This document shows, one piece after another, positions 38,433 to 48,174 of a stretch of 64,000 nucleotides of DNA. The stretch is taken from NCBI GenBank assembly GCA_001414485.1, contig LLEY01000040.1:248001-312000 (forward strand), in the 5' to 3' direction. Numbering within the stretch: position 1 is the stretch's first letter; every line of letters starts with the position of its first letter. Below the pieces are notes generated by a model. The model saw only the letters and a list, made by a program, of their open reading frames with translations, was not told the DNA's origin and searched no databases. A program made the position numbers and the translations under genes. The DNA is from Calycina herbarum. Lineage: Eukaryota > Ascomycota > Leotiomycetes > Helotiales > Pezizellaceae.

Positions 38433-38864
38433 TATAATAAAACTTAAATAAACTAAATAAAGATAACTAAGTCTCAAAGGTTAGTATATAAGTAAGAAGT
38501 ATAGATACACTAGGTTATTTACTTAGAAGTAAACTCGTTACTTATATCAAAGATATTAAACAAGATAATAAGATTAATAACTAAAGTTAAGTACGAAGCT
38601 CCTATCTAAATAGTAGACGTGCTAGTATATATAGAACCTTCGTTCCCCTAGATAGCTAACTCGCTCGTCGAGCTAGCGATCTAACGAGCTGGTTCGCTTA
38701 GCGATCTAGCGGTCCCTTTCGTCACGTGATCATTATAATGAAATCCTTAGATCGCTTAGCTAACCTAACCGATCCCTATCTACTATAAGAGTATTCCGAT
38801 AGTGCTTAACCTGTCAGGACGCCGCCTGGTCTTCACTTATCACGTGTGCACGTGATTCGTGACA
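38433..38864 (-). repeat. 5' LTR of Gypsy-A5
   Basis: 432 bp. The outer half (38,660-38,864) keeps CpA/TpG and CpG sites that are TpA in the left LTR. Ends ATTCGTGACA, the least mutated LTR end in the window, and shows the ancestral terminus. Confidence 0.92.
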
Positions 38865-38869
38865 ATTAA

Positions 38870-38889
38870 TTCCTAATAGTTTTATTATA
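38870..38889 (-). repeat. 3' LTR of Gypsy-B, last 20 bp
   Basis: The distal 20 bp of the split Gypsy-B LTR, matching 46,120-46,139. Confidence 0.85.
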
Positions 38890-39439
38890 TCTCTTCTTCT
38901 TAAAAAGACTCGTCCTCGAGGCTTCGTATTATTAGTATAGTATCGGTATAATATCAGTAGGCGGTGTTTATAGACAGTAGTATTATTATTTATAGTTTAA
39001 ATTATAGTTTATTAGTCGTCTTTTATATAATAATAGCGATAAACGAAAAAAGAGATCTAATTAGCTATTAGATAGAAGTCGGTAGACAGTAGTAGTATTT
39101 ACGACTTATTCGCTATTACTATTTATAATAATAGTAATAAATAATAATCGTAATACGCGAGCTACTATTATTAGTTATATATTAGTAGCTAACTCGCCCT
39201 CGATTCTGATTTCTTTTCCTCTTTTCTTTCTAATAAATAATAATAAATTAAATTATAAGAATACTCTCTAATCAGGTATATCTTCCTATACTAACGTCTT
39301 TAGATATATATATATATAATATAAGTCTTTACCTTTAGAGTCGGGGCTGATTTGAAGTATTAATTAGTTTATATAGTATAATATCTCTTCCTTACTCTGC
39401 TGGTACTCTTCTAGATATCTACCGCGTCTACTACGTTCG

Positions 39440-40140
39440 GTGCCTTTAGGTAAAAGCTAGAGACGAGGAGTACGAGTATGTCTTCGTAAAAGACATATCT
39501 AAGAAGTATAAGTATTACGTTAGATAGAACGCCGTTTATATCCCGGTAAGCAGTCCTAAGTCTAAACTAAGTCTAAACCTATACTAACTATTATAGTTGC
39601 TCTAGTTCGTAGAGAAGGAGTTTATTATCTTATAGCTCTTAGAAAGCCTAGTTACGATTAAGAAGGCTACTAAGGCTATTAATAAGATTATAGTCGTTGC
39701 TGCTACGGAGGTATCTAAGACTATAACAGAGTTGTAGTACACGCTTCTTAAGAAGACTCGAGCGCTTCGCGTCGAGGTTGTTATAAGTATTCCTTCCTTA
39801 GTTAGTACGGTTACAGAGGTGATTTTAGACTAATATTCTAACAGGCCGGTAATACTATGTAGGTCTAGATTCGGGACCTCTTTAAAGCCTATTTAAAGAG
39901 CTTACGGGTCGCGGGTAGTCGTTAGAGTAAGAAGTGTAAGTACGTAGAGATAGAGAGAGTTCCTAGAGATAAGCTAGTTTAGGTCTCTTTCGGTAGAGAG
40001 AATAGCGAGGAGGAGGATTATAAGGACGAGGATAATAAGAAGGAGGCTAAGGCTGCTGTTACATAGCTAGCTAATAGAGTAGCTAGGGCGGAGTAGGTTA
40101 AGCTTTAGATCCTATTTAGTAGCGACTTAGTATTATCTTC
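39440..40140 (+). pseudogene. Antisense reading frame at the 3' end of Gypsy-B
   Basis: As in Gypsy-A, the interval between the 3' LTR and integrase reads as protein on the opposite strand: EYVFVKDISKKYKYYVR, VYIPVSSPKSKLSLNLY, FVEKEF, then VTIKKATKAINKIIVVAAT and TLLKKTRALRVEVVIS, followed by an acidic stretch (EDEDNKKEAKAAV near 40,030). It has few stops for this region. It shows no similarity by eye to the Gypsy-A antisense product. Position and relative orientation are the same. Function unknown. Confidence 0.5.
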
Positions 40141-40199
40141 TTATTCTTCTACTTTGTTGATTTTAAGTTATTCAAGGGTAACTAGGATTAGTAGTATTC

Positions 40200-43100
40200 T
40201 TAAGAGTTGTTTAGTTAAATAATAAACTCTTTACCTATTCTTATCTGTTTCCTATATACGTATCTATTTAGAGAGGAGTTAGAGTAGTTCTAGTTACTCT
40301 AGGTATTTAATATAGAAGTCTCTTAATCGATATAGTAAACCTTAAAAATTGTCGGTAAGATACTAAGTAGGGTCTGAATCGTAGCTAACCTATTTTACTT
40401 AATACTATAGTTATCTTCTAAAAAGTCTACTAGTAAGAATCTCTTAAACTTCCTATTCTTATATACTCTGAATAATCTCTAGAGGTAGCTCTAGGGCTTC
40501 CTATCTAGGTAGAGAGGTATTCGAGTCCTTAGATAGTATATCTATAGCGAAAACGTTATAAATTAATAATCCTTCTAGAAGCTTTAACTTATAAGAGTAT
40601 TCTACACGTTCTAGTATTTTAAAGGGTTCTGTCTACTACTTAGCTAGCTTTTAGCTAGGTTGATTTATCTTAAGGTTCCTTATTAATAAGTAGACTTTAT
40701 TACTAATATCCTAGTTAATAGCTCTTTAGTATTAATTCGTATTATCTTATATTCTCTACTAGGCTTCGGTTATATTATCTTTAGCTACGTTCTAGGCCGA
40801 GTATATACGTCGGGCTATTTTAGCTACCTTATTATAATTTAATCGTTCCTAGGGAATAGAAGTCTTTAGAGTATTCCAGTTCTACGAGGTTCTCGAATCG
40901 AGTCCGAACTTAAGCTAATAAGAGGTTATACCGATTAAGAAGTACGAGAGAGTTATTTATACTCGGTCTATTAGAGGGATTAACTCGCTCTAATTATCCT
41001 AGTAGTAGGTTACGAAAGGCCTTAGCCTCTAATTAATATATCGGTTTATAATCTCTGTCTAACTATCTATTTATTTATAGTAAGCTATAGAGAGCTTAAG
41101 CTTAATACTAATAATACGATAGAATTCCGTCTAAAAAGCTAAGACGAATTAAGGTCCTTTATTAGACGTAATCGATTTAGGATAGTATCTAAAACAATAT
41201 ATCTATTATATAAAAAGTTAAGCTAATCCTCTAGCGTCGGTTATAGAATAGTAGGGAATAGATACTGAGTTCTTTCTAAGGCGGTCGATAAATACTAGTA
41301 TAGTATTATATCCGTGTTTATCTTTTAGAAAGGACTTAAAATCTATATATAAATACTATATTAGGTAATCGGGAACTAGTAGTAGGTGAAGAAACCCTTA
41401 CTATTTAGTCTATTAAGGATAAGAGTATCTACACGCTCGGCAGTTAGCTATATATACTTTATAGTCTAAACCTATACCGATCTAGTAGTAGATAGAAGCT
41501 AATAACTAGTATATCTTTTAGATACTTAGGTAAGTACTAGATACTTAGTCGTAGACTTCTTAGATTAGATTTATATAGAGTTTAATATTTCTTTAGATAT
41601 AAAGCTATTCTCTAAATAGAAGTAAATTATCTAGTAAGATAGTATAACTGTTCTTAAGCTAGCTACGCTCTTCTTAGAAAGATTATATATTATCTATCTT
41701 TAGCCTCTAAATCAGGTCTAACCTATATTCTAGTATAATATCTAGCTAAATCGTACTAATAGATGTCGCTTATTTTTATAAAAAGCTCTAAGTAAGGTCG
41801 GCGTTAATTTAAGAGTCTAAACTAACAGGTCTAAAAAGAGTATACGAGCGGCTGTCTAACTTAACTTAATCCTATATTTTAATATCTTACTTATGTCTAG
41901 TTAGGATATTCGCCTTTTAATTTACTATTCTAGACGTGAATCAGATCTAGAAATTAAAGTTAGATAGGAATTCTATCTATCGTACTTGCTTAGCTATAAG
42001 TAGCTTAGTTATTATAAAGTATTCTAAGGATCTATAGTCTAAGTATACGCTAATATAGCTCTAGCACGACATAAGTTTAAGCCGCTATTTCTTAAATACT
42101 TTAATAATTATAAATAATTCCTTATTATAGATTTCCTAATTCGCTTTATAGCTAACTAGGACGTAGAAGTAAAAACCTATAGAATACTACTAATTACCGT
42201 GTTATTAGAAGAATATACCTACTATTACTCTATTAGAAGAGTCTATCTCTAGCTTTATATTAAGTTCAGAGTCGAAGTAGTATAAAGCTTAAACTAAGAG
42301 TAGCTAGGTCTATAATTCTTCAAAGGCTTTCTTATATTCAGGTATCTACTAAAACGGCTCTAAAGAGCGTGTTATAGTAGTTAGAGGTCTTACGATTTTA
42401 CTAAAGTTCTTAATAAATTATCTATAGAAACTATAAAAGCCTAGATAGGACTTTATACCTGTTATAGTACTAGGTTAGGCCTAGTTACGTAAAGGTTCCA
42501 CTTTCTCAGAGTCTACTTCGAGTTCTTTCGTAGTTAATATATAACCGAGATATTTAACTTAGATAATACTAAATTCGCTTTTCTTAATATCTACTTAGAG
42601 TCCTACTTCTTAGAGCCGATTTAGGACCTTTCTAACTTATTCCTTATATTCTTTAATACTATTTAAATAAATTAATATATCGTCTAAGTAAGCGATATAG
42701 AAGTTATCTAGATATTTAATTAAGACGTCGTTTATATAACGTTAGTAGATAGCGGGTCTTTTATAGAGTCTAAAAGAAAGAACCTTATATTTATATATTC
42801 TATACCTAGTCTTAAACGTGGTTATCTCTTCTAAGTCGAGGTCTATTTAGATATAGTAGAAGGCTTATTATATATCTAACTTAGTAAAGATCTTAGCTTT
42901 TCTTATTCTAGAAAGGAGTTTATTAATATAAGGAATTAAGTAGAGATCGTTTCAAGTAAGAGTATTAAGCTTCTAATAATTAATATAGAACCGTAGCTTA
43001 TTACTATTAAGCTTTTTAACAAAGAGTACTAGTAAGGCAAAAGGACTATTACTATTAATAATAAATCCTTTATTTAAATTATTAATAAGGTACTCTTTCG

Positions 43101-45864
43101 TTACTTATAACTCTATAGTTAACTGTCGATATAGTAGAGAGTAGGAGGTAGGAAGTGGTTCGTTTAAGATAATTTTATAATTATATTTATAGTAAGAAGG
43201 AAGTTTATCTAAGGCTACTTTTAAGAATATATCTTAGTATAAGAAATAATATTTAAGGAGTTAGGACTATATTAGATCTATAGTCTTAGCGTCGTCTATA
43301 AGCAGAGCTAACTTCTCTTTAATAATCTAATCTAATTTATAAATACTAGTTATAAAGAACTTAGTATTAGGTCGTTTTATATTAAAATACAAAGTATTCG
43401 CACTTATCTTACTAATAAATAAGTATATAGTCTAATCCGTCTAGGCTATACTTATAGGTTAAAGGGAATTTAGACTAGAGTTAGAGGTAGAAAGGTTAGA
43501 AGTTAGAGTCGTAGATAATAATAATAACTTAGCTAAGAGTTTACTCTTCTTCTGTCGTTTTTCGTCTTAATAGAGAGCGTGATCCCTTCTATTCATATCC
43601 GACTATATATTCAAATAAGGCTTCTAGATCCGGCTAGAATTTAAAGAAAGTAAGATCTCCTTTCTAAAGTAAGAAGTCGGTAAGGTTTTAGCTAGCTAAA
43701 TAAGTTGATTCCTAGCAGAGTTAAAGAGAATTTTAAAGTGTTTTAACTATTTATTTCTAATAATTAAGTCTTATTATCTAAGATTTAGAATAATAAAGAG
43801 GCAGTTACAGATATAACGTCTATCTAGGTTTAGATATAGCTATATAAACCGCGTTGCCTTACTCTTAATACTACTGTTATATCTACGAACAGATACTAAG
43901 TATAGTAAATTTTAAATCTACAATCCTAGTAATTAAGCTAGTTATAGAGCTAAAGGTCGATTTAAGAATAGAAAACCGTTTACTCTTATATCTATTAAAG
44001 CTTATAACTTAATACTATATTCGTATATACTAAGGGTCGTATCTATAAGGAATTAGTTTCCTTCTATAAAGCTAGAAAGATTAAGGTTTAATAGGTTATA
44101 TTTATATAAGCCTAGAAAGAAGTCTTTACCTAGGCTGCCTCGTTTTCCCTCTAATCTAGGACTGAATCGAGGTACTCTATAGAGACTTGTATATTATCTT
44201 CGTCTACTTCCTAGACTATCTCTTTGATACTAGGTAGCTGAGAGTAATCGGGTTTGTAATATCTAGGCTTACTATAGTAGTAACACGTTATACTAGCTAG
44301 GACTCGATCCGTAGTCTTTTAGCGTTCAAGAGTTAAGATAGGTTTAAAAGTTTAGAAAGTAGTCTAAACAGTAGAGAAGGATTCTCGTATAGGTAGAGAG
44401 GGTTTCGGTATTATACTAGATAAGGGTTAAAAGGCAGTCCTTTTAACCAAAGTAGTTATACCGACTGGCTTAGTCGTATTAGCTATATATAACTCAGCGT
44501 TTTAGCGTTTTTCCTTATCTAAAGCTAGAAGATCTACTACTATTTCGACAAAGTTATAGTTCTAACGTCTCTTAAGTATAGCGGCTAAGTTTTATAGCTA
44601 TAGTATAATCTTTTCCTATATATAGAAGAACTGTTCTAACTCTAGTATTCTTCTAAGTATAGCTATACTCGAAAAGCAACCTCTAAAGTTAATAAACGTT
44701 TCTCTAGCGTAATCCTTTCTACTTATCTACAAGGCCTAGAAGGTATTCTATATATCCTCTGTCTCGTATCCGGTTAAGAAATATAAATCTAAAAGTTTAA
44801 TTATATCTTAATAATCGTAGAAAGTAATATAAATCGATTTAGACTTATATCTAAGCTTAAGATAGTTCCTAGCAAGTCTAGTAGTTGTTCTCTATATAAG
44901 AGCCTTTTAAGTTAGACTTATATTATAATAATCGGCATTTACTAGTAGTCTATCGCGTACTAATATCTTCTATTATCGGTATATAGGTAATATACCGTTA
45001 TCTAAGAGTTTAATCTTTTCTATAATCTTACTTTTCATAGGTTAGATAGGATTCAGACTACCTTCGAGGTCGAGTAGAGTAGTCTACCGTCGAGGGAAGG
45101 TATTAGAGGTAGGATCTCTTAAGCGAAAGAGGTCTAGTATAGGACTTAGAAGAGAAGAAGAGTCGTTCTCGGATCGGGATCGTTAAGGTTAAGAGTCTCT
45201 GATTTAATTCCTAAGTTCGCTTATAATTAATTCTAACTATATAAACCGATTATTATTATCTTAAAGTTTTTCTTCTAAGTCTTATACTACGCCTCGTATC
45301 TCGTCTATATTAGAAAAGTCTCGGTTATCTTTAGGGTTTCGAGCAGGTTACTTTCCTTTCTAGGACCTTTTGTTTTTAGGTATACGAGTACGGTTCGTAG
45401 ACCTTTTAGAGAGAGGTCTACTAGCTTCTCTAGTAGGTTGCTTAACACTCTTAAGCGGAGCTTTAGAAGGACCTAGGGTCTCTCCTTATTCTAGTATATC
45501 GTATACTATTTAGAGGAGGTTAAGAGGTAGATTTAGAAGCCTTCTAAGTAACTATATATCGTTAACTATCCGTATCTTATATAGTAATCTCTATATAGAG
45601 AGGGTTATTAAGAGTCTTAGAAGTACTTAGCGTAGTCTACTTCTATTAATATAAGAACCGCCTACGATTTTACTAGCTAACTATTTAGACACTAAACCCC
45701 GGTATTACTAGCTATCTAGGTAGTCTCTAATTACCTAGCTATTTAAGGTTGTCGATATACTAATCCGAATCTAGGCCGAATCGAATTCGAAGCAAGTACG
45801 CCGGCGCGCTCGAGTAAGATATTATAATAGGCCGTCCTCGGCGGAGTCGAATTTGGTCTTTTAA
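40200..45864 (-). pseudogene. Gag-Pol of Gypsy-B
   Basis: Minus-strand. The Gag knuckle at 44,243-44,287 reads CYYYSKPRYYKPDY, that is CYYCSKPGHYKPDC with transitions. Reverse transcriptase reads RYINDVLIKYLDNFYIAYLDDILIY, with the catalytic YLDD intact at 42,679-42,690. RNase H and integrase follow to about 40.5 kb by position. The INDVL...DDF/YLDDILIY arrangement is typical of chromovirus-type gypsy RT. A chromodomain was not identified. The frame is broken by many stops. Confidence 0.83.
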
Positions 45865-46139
45865 TATAATAGTACGAAACGGATACTACTATAAAAGAGG
45901 TATATAGAAGTACGTTCGATAGAATAACATATCTGAATACTAGGCTCTAATACGAAGGAAAAGACTAAATTAGTCTTTTCTAATAGAGAGAAGGCAGCTA
46001 TTTATAAGAGGTTCGGATAATAGTAATTCTAGAAGCTATCTAGCTTTTCTAAAACCTGAAACAACATCTGTATTATATTCTATTCGGCACGTAGACTCGG
46101 TAATTCCAATTCCGATTAATTTCTAATAGTTCTATTATA
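45865..46139 (-). repeat. 5' LTR of Gypsy-B
   Basis: 275 bp, uninterrupted. Matches 31,363-31,617 plus 38,870-38,889 end to end, which independently proves the A5 insertion. Confidence 0.9.
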
Positions 46140-46144
46140 CCTTT

Positions 46145-46387
46145 CGCTTCCTATAATATATATCTAATATCTTAACTTTAATAGACTTAAGTACTTTAAC
46201 CTTATAAGGCTCGAGAGCGTCTAGTATACTAACATTATCGTCGTTCCTAGTTAACTATATACTAGTAGGTGTTCTTCTAGTAGTACTTCTAGATATTCCT
46301 ATAATATTAACTTAACTAGTATTTAAGCTAGCTATAGCGGGGGTTACTAGAGCTATAGCGACTAAACTTCTAAGCAAGTGCTTAAAG
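46145..46387 (-). pseudogene. Gag start region of Gypsy-A4
   Basis: The remaining N-terminal gag and leader of A4, separated from the rest by Gypsy-B. Matches 38,190-38,432 of A5 base for base apart from transitions. Short and without an ATG I can trust. Confidence 0.75.
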
Positions 46388-46817
46388 TATAACAAAACTT
46401 AAATAAACTAAACAAAGATAACTAAGTCTCGAAGGTTAGTATATAGATAAGAAGTATAGATATACTAGGTTATTTACTTAGAAGTAAACTTGTTACTTAT
46501 ATCAAAGATATTAAATAAGATAATAAGATTAATAACTAAAGTTAAGTACGAAGCTCTTATCTAATAGCAGACGTGCTAGTCTTATATAGAACCCTTCGTA
46601 TTATCTAGATCCCTAGATCTCTCTAGATCCTCTAAGAGATCTAATAGGATCTAATACGTAACTTCCAACGGTTATCTAATAGTAAGATCCTAGAATACCT
46701 AAATACCTCTTATATTACTAATTCCCTCCTGTACTACCTTCTATTTCCTAGATATTATATCTTATTCTATTAGAGCGCTGTCTAGACTACTTACTACGTA
46801 TAACGTGATTTATAATA
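46388..46817 (-). repeat. 5' LTR of Gypsy-A4
   Basis: 430 bp, TATAACAAAAC to GATTTATAATA, followed by the duplication taagg. Confidence 0.9.
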
Positions 46818-47460
46818 TAAGGTCGAGTTCTTTCTTACGTTTTATATAGCCTATAACTAGTTAATAACAACCTAAAACGCTAAAGCTAGGTTCTATAGAG
46901 CTGGTCTAGTGTCTCTAGAACCCTAGACTATAATCTTAAAGCTTAATATTAAGTTACGAACTCCTATACCTACTAGACCCCCCTCTGCCGACGCTACCTC
47001 TTAGGTCTCCTAGACTCCTCGTAACTCTTCTAAAGCTCTTTCGTAATCAACTCTTATTAAGAATCGTATTACTCGTTACTAAGAAAGCTCGCTAACACCT
47101 ATTTTCTAGACAATCGCTTCGTTAGTAAAAGGTATAGAGCGATTAGCTTATAAGGTAACTCTCTTATCAGCTGAGGTCCGTATACTTCGAATAGTAAATA
47201 AAGCTCTTAGTAAACGCTAGAGAGCTAAAAATACCTGTGTCTAAGAAGGGGGTACACTTACTATAGAGGATACATAGAACGGATTAGCTTAGAAGAATAT
47301 AGAGGAGCAGGTTCGACGTAATAAGCGCTCTAAGAAGAGTAGAGAAGATAAAGAATAAACGACTTAGCGACGTTATAATACTTATAGAAAAACTAGTTAT
47401 AATATATAAATATATTAAGAAGTTATAGATATATCTAGTTTATTAGATTCCGAGTAATTT
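46818..47460 (+). pseudogene. Transposase of P4, C-terminal part
   Basis: Resumes at the repeated target taagg and continues the reading frame VEFFLTFYIA..., through a basic coiled segment (KARxLTPIF, RVVNKALSKR, KKSREDKE) to a tail ending near SSLLDSE at about 47,455. It aligns with 12,900-13,561 of P2 throughout. This confirms that the 22-kb interval between the halves is inserted DNA. Confidence 0.8.
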
Positions 47461-47565
47461 TAATTAATTTAATATGTTATAGTAGTTTTATTATATTTTA
47501 AAGTAGTAAGGTAGGAAAAAATTTATAAGGTTCTAATAATTATAAGGTCCTAGTATACTACGTTA

Positions 47566-47669
47566 TAATATAATAGCTTATTCTAGTATTAAGTAATTTA
47601 TATTTAAAAATAAGTTATTTAGAAAAGTAGCTAGCTCGCTTATATAGCTAGCTCGCTTATAAAACACGT
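47566..47669 (+). repeat. Right terminal repeat of pogo element P5
   Basis: Ends ...GCTCGCTTATAAAACACGT followed by TA at 47,670-47,671. AAGCGAGCTAGC (reverse strand) is doubled with a 17-bp period. Belongs with the transposase fragment 22,886-23,718. Confidence 0.75.
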
Positions 47670-47671
47670 TA

Positions 47672-48174
47672 GTTAAGAATATTAGTATAAATAATCTATC
47701 TAAGAATATTATAAAATAAAGTAGATTTAAGAAATTCTACTATTAATAATCTAGTATAGTAGAGTTAATAAGTATTAGTATAACTTTATATTATATTTAT
47801 AATACTAAATATAGTATATTATTCTTATCTTATCTTATTAAAGTAGCTATGTAGGTCCTTCTTATATAGCTCTTTCTAGGTTATATAAACTTAGCTATAA
47901 AGTAGTATTTATCTAAAACGATAATAAGATAATAACTCTACTTAATAAGACGTCTAATTAAAAAGGTAGAAAGTAAAAGGAATAAATAACGAGTAATATA
48001 ATATCTCGCTTAACTAAAGAAAATCACGATTTATTAAAATCTAAAACCCGCTAACTATAGAATCCTATTAAGCTATTTAAGTAAAATATTAGAAGTAGAA
48101 TACTTATAAAATAATACTAATTCTCGAACCTAAAAATTATCTACTAATCTAGCCTGAAATTCCCTCTAAAAAGC
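47672..48174. other. AT-rich interval without a gene
   Basis: RIP-like sequence without coding signal. Contains the second copy of the dispersed 110-bp repeat (47,813-47,920). The transition to less mutated DNA occurs at about 48,130-48,170, just before the tail of the N-glycosidase gene. Confidence 0.55.
47813..47920 (+). repeat. Dispersed repeat, copy 2
   Basis: Same sequence and orientation as 9,747-9,855 with about ten differences, mostly transitions plus one inserted T. Confidence 0.7.

Larger units (their letters stand above)
31618..38864 (-). mobile_element. Gypsy-A5, complete element, youngest in the nest
   Basis: 7,247 bp with two 432-bp LTRs (31,618-32,049; 38,433-38,864) and duplication attaa (31,613-31,617; 38,865-38,869). 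Minus-strand Gag-Pol. It is the innermost element of the nest, so it inserted last. Its right LTR retains GTGTGCACGTGATTCGTGACA-like unmutated bases, while the left LTR has the RIP-changed forms of the same sites. Confidence 0.94.
31363..46139 (-). mobile_element. Gypsy-B, complete chromovirus-type element split by Gypsy-A5
   Basis: Second gypsy family. LTRs of 275 bp: left 31,363-31,617 plus 38,870-38,889 (split by A5), right 45,865-46,139; ends TGTAATAG...CTATTACA (second copy TATAATAG...CTATTATA). The 5-bp duplication ccttt is at 31,358-31,362 and 46,140-46,144. The purine tract AAGAAGAAGAGA (complement at 38,890-38,901) abuts the left LTR, so the element reads on the minus strand. Net length 7,525 bp. 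It is less AT-rich than Gypsy-A. Confidence 0.92.
24841..46817 (-). mobile_element. Gypsy-A4, complete but split by nested Gypsy-B
   Basis: Minus-strand element with LTRs 24,841-25,288 and 46,388-46,817 and a perfect 5-bp duplication taagg (24,836-24,840; 46,818-46,822). The internal region is 25,289-31,362 plus 46,145-46,387, interrupted in gag by Gypsy-B (31,363-46,139). The net length without the insert is about 7.2 kb, close to the 7,247 bp of A5. The left LTR is 18 bp longer because of one extra repeat unit in the middle module. Confidence 0.92.
23721..47563 (+). mobile_element. Pogo/Fot1-type transposon P4, split by nested retroelements
   Basis: Ends ACATAGTATACTAGAACC (left, ACGT with one G-to-A) and the reverse complement ending ...AGTATACTACGT (right), TA at 23,719-23,720 and 47,564-47,565. 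Without the Gypsy-A4 insertion (24,841-46,817 plus its 5-bp duplication) the element is 1,861 bp, a normal Fot1/Pot2 size. The TTAGAACC-type motif is doubled with 17-bp spacing at each end. It lies inside the P5 remnant. Confidence 0.88.

Noticed and set aside
491..47669. Giant cargo-carrying mobile element (Starship-like) spanning the block
   Set aside because: The tyrosine recombinase found is the retroelement type next to RT, no DUF3435-type captain or cargo genes are seen, and the block is explained by nested ordinary elements.
491..48130. AT-rich block as a centromere
   Set aside because: AT-richness and nested retroelements would fit a centromere, but a 47-kb RIP block is equally typical of ordinary dispersed heterochromatin; histone data would be needed.
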